Shown here piece by piece: positions 62,087-64,000 of a stretch of 64,000 nt of DNA. Location: NCBI GenBank assembly GCA_963693285.1, contig OY848919.1, positions 9,915,461 through 9,979,460 of the forward strand. Direction: 5' to 3'. The position numbers and the translations under genes were made by a program. Under the pieces are notes generated by a model. It made no database searches, had not been told where the DNA came from, and worked only from the letters and a program-made list of their open reading frames with translations. The first letter of the stretch is position 1; each line of letters starts with the position of its first letter. This DNA comes from Xestospongia muta (taxonomy: Eukaryota; Porifera; Demospongiae; Haplosclerida; Petrosiidae).

Positions 62087-62583
62087 TTATATTACTGGTA
62101 TATATATAAATCTTTCTTTGAGTTCCTTAATGTGTTGATCTTTCTCAAAAGCTTTCTTTTTCTGACGAGGTGGACGTCCACCTGCTGCAAGCTGCTGTAT
62201 CAAAACCTCTGTACTGACTTGTTCTCTCTGAAATACCTCAACACATTCAAAGATGTTTGGATGGGATTTCCCAACTACTCGCCGTAGATGATTGTACCAA
62301 CCCTGCAAGTGATTGTCCGTGGTTCTTCAGTCTCATATAAGTTCCACTCTGCTGTATGGAATGTTCTGGCTATCCATGTTGTTTCAAAATATGTAATGAA
62401 TTTATCAATTCTTGGTAACTCTGGAATATCTGCTTTTATTCCTTGCCATGCAAGATAAAGAAAACAAATAAAAACAAAGGCAAGAGCTGCTGTTCTATGT
62501 ATAAATGACTTTAGTTGATCCATATTTGTTTGTACTGGATTTGCAAACCAATCTCTTGAATTTTTCTCATAATCGCCTGGCAA
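62087..62583 (-). pseudogene. MULE-type transposase C-terminal fragment
   Basis: Two overlapping minus-strand frames read LPGDYEKNSRDWFANPVQTN... and FITYFETTWIARTFHTAEWN, then, after a frameshift near 62290, MQGWYNHLRRVVGKSHPNIF and EQVSTEVLIQQLAAGGRPPR with a basic tail. This is the conserved C-terminal part of a MULE/FLYWCH-associated transposase family (YFExTWI...WN...RTNNHVEGWHNxL). The catalytic DDE part is absent. It differs from the MULE relic at 35800. Confidence 0.75.
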
Positions 62584-62589
62584 CAGAGC

Positions 62590-62940
62590 TACCTCTGTGC
62601 ATTTTATAGTACATAATCATTATTGAGACTGATTAAGAACTCAACTGTAAAGTTGTGATAACTTGGCTATGACTTAACCTAACAATAAATAAACTTCTAA
62701 ATAATAGTACAAATCAAATAAGTACAAACCAAAAACATTAATCTTGCTATATAGATGCTATAGTTAGAACACATTGACGATTGACTACAATATAACTGAG
62801 TACTCACTTAGATATAATGTGTAAACAATATTACATCATACTGACAACACACTTAATAAACAATACATCAATAGTTACTAAATTCCTCCACCATTAGCTT
62901 GTTCAGTATATGATAGGGTGACTAAAATGATCAGGTGGAT
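62590..62940. other. Possible LTR or spacer of the gypsy element
   Basis: Follows the integrase C-terminus on the minus strand after a purine-rich stretch (GGTGGAGGAATTT). No second copy is in the window to prove an LTR, and no coding sequence is seen. Confidence 0.3.
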
Positions 62941-62959
62941 TACATATTTGAGTTGATCA

Positions 62960-64000
62960 CCACAATGTTACTTGCGAGCGACTTTTGGTTGAGAGTTCCT
63001 TAATATGAGGAGTGAGTTCTGAATGTATGGCAACTGATTCTAAAGTACTAGATGGTATTTCACATGTTCATCCTGGTGTTGTTCAAGTTATTAGGTAGAG
63101 ATGATGAAGATTCTGTCTTATGAATATAGTCAACATAACGGCGAGCTTAAACATTAGACAATTTTATTAGATAGGATAACTGACCAGTTGATTGGATAAT
63201 TGCCCCACAAAGCCAGCTAGGATCAGGTGATCTGAAATTTTTAGCCAAACTTTTATCTCCTGGTGCAAATATTCTCAAAGTTATATTCTTGTTGTGATTA
63301 TCCTTTTGTTTCATCTGAGATTAATGTCAGGAAATAAGAACTTTAAACAGGATCTAGGACATTGATTAATCAATAATTCTGTTAGCATAACATCAGTGGT
63401 TGTATGTGGCATAATCTGGTACTTAAACAAGAATTTAGAGATCTTATGTCTAATTGTGTTTCCTTTAATAGACTTTAGTCCTTGCTTAAAAGTTTGAACT
63501 GCCCTCGCTACTAACACATTTGATGAGGGATAGTACAGTGCTGTAGTCACATGTTTGATCAATTTGATGCCGTTTACTTCCATAAATTCTTTAAACTTTT
63601 GCCTGATGAATGAAGGATCATTGTCCGTCACAATTTTGTGAAGTAGTCCGTGAGTTGAAAATATGATCCGAATTTTCTCAACTGTTTGGCTGATTTTATT
63701 GACTGCATAGTGTGGACTTCTATCCATTTCAAGTAATCATCAACTAGCACCAAAAACATACCTGCAAAATCTAAATGCAGTCCACTCCAGGGCTGAGTAG
63801 GCCACTCCCAGGGATGTGAAGGTGCTACTGGGGGTAAAGGTTGTGACCCTTGACAAACGCTAGAGTCTTTGACCATGGCTTCAATGTCATTATCCATCTT
63901 TGGGCATAAAACGTATGATCAAGGTAATACCTTTAATTTATTTGAGTTTGGATGAGCTTGTGTAGTTCTTGCGACATGTCACTTCAACATGTTTTAGATA
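62960..64000 (-). pseudogene. Ty3/gypsy integrase fragment, runs off the window
   Basis: Minus strand, entering from beyond 64000: SYVLCPK-type linker and DNDIEAMVKDSSVCQGSQPL (HHCC zinc-site end), WPTQPWSGLHLDFAGMFL (start of the catalytic core) and VDDYLKWIEVHTMQS. A frameshift near 63660 leads into FSTHGLLHKIVTDNDPSFIR (DN of the DDE core), YYPSSNVLVARAVQTFKQGL and ISKFLFKYQIMPHTTTDVML. Then NITLRIFAPGDKSLAKNFRS with GQLSYLIKL from the C-terminal domain follow. Some catalytic-region residues are changed (S for G in TDNxPSF context, V for E in the third acidic site, NVLVARAVQ). Relic. Confidence 0.85.

Overview
The window is nuclear DNA of an early-branching animal, most likely a demosponge (Amphimedon-like; inferred from gene content, not tested). 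It is AT-rich, has many short GT-AG introns, tandemly amplified genes, a receptor tyrosine kinase with an unfamiliar ectodomain, a Death/Roc-COR-like gene with a 2A motif, and dense remains of DNA transposons and retroelements. For the spliced genes I checked that exon lengths sum to a multiple of three and that intron phases agree.

Layout. 1-9.4 kb: a tandem duplication of a two-gene unit, a secreted NIDO-domain protein plus a dihydroxyacetone-kinase K-domain protein (TKFC-like). The first kinase copy is intact; the second is a pseudogene. 9.4-16.3 kb: SUGT1 (SGT1), six exons, lacking the TPR region, with a hAT relic (perfect 8-bp target duplication) and a TA-flanked element in its introns. 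16.6-30.2 kb: three tandem intronless POT/SLC15-like transporter genes; copy 2 has a one-base frameshift. Each copy is preceded by a decayed antisense retroelement fragment, and inserts private to one copy have visible empty sites in the others. 30.8-33.0 kb: an intronless TRIM-NHL gene, whose 3' end also survives as two decayed fragments.

34.8-39.2 kb: a graveyard holding a frameshifted DEDDh exonuclease, a MULE/ZSWIM3-like pseudogene, gypsy fragments and one LTR. 39.2-49.1 kb: a receptor cluster. A complete 18-exon receptor tyrosine kinase (minus) stands head to head with a 7-exon paralogue (plus) that has the same ectodomains and stalk and a similar membrane span, but a kinase-less tail carrying many tyrosines. 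Broken copies in both orientations lie around and between them. 49.1-51.1 kb: decayed POT, exonuclease and LINE fragments.

51.5-61.8 kb (minus): one eight-exon gene of 1047 codons, with a hydrophobic N-terminus ending in a 2A translational-recoding motif, two Death domains, half of a C1-like zinc finger, a Roc-COR-like region with DTGGQ but no visible P-loop, and a C-terminal Death domain. Gypsy, hAT-type and other elements sit in its introns. 62-64 kb: MULE and gypsy integrase fragments.

The strongest candidates for undescribed biology are the 2A-Death-Death-Roc/COR-Death gene and the divergent pair of kinase and kinase-less receptors.
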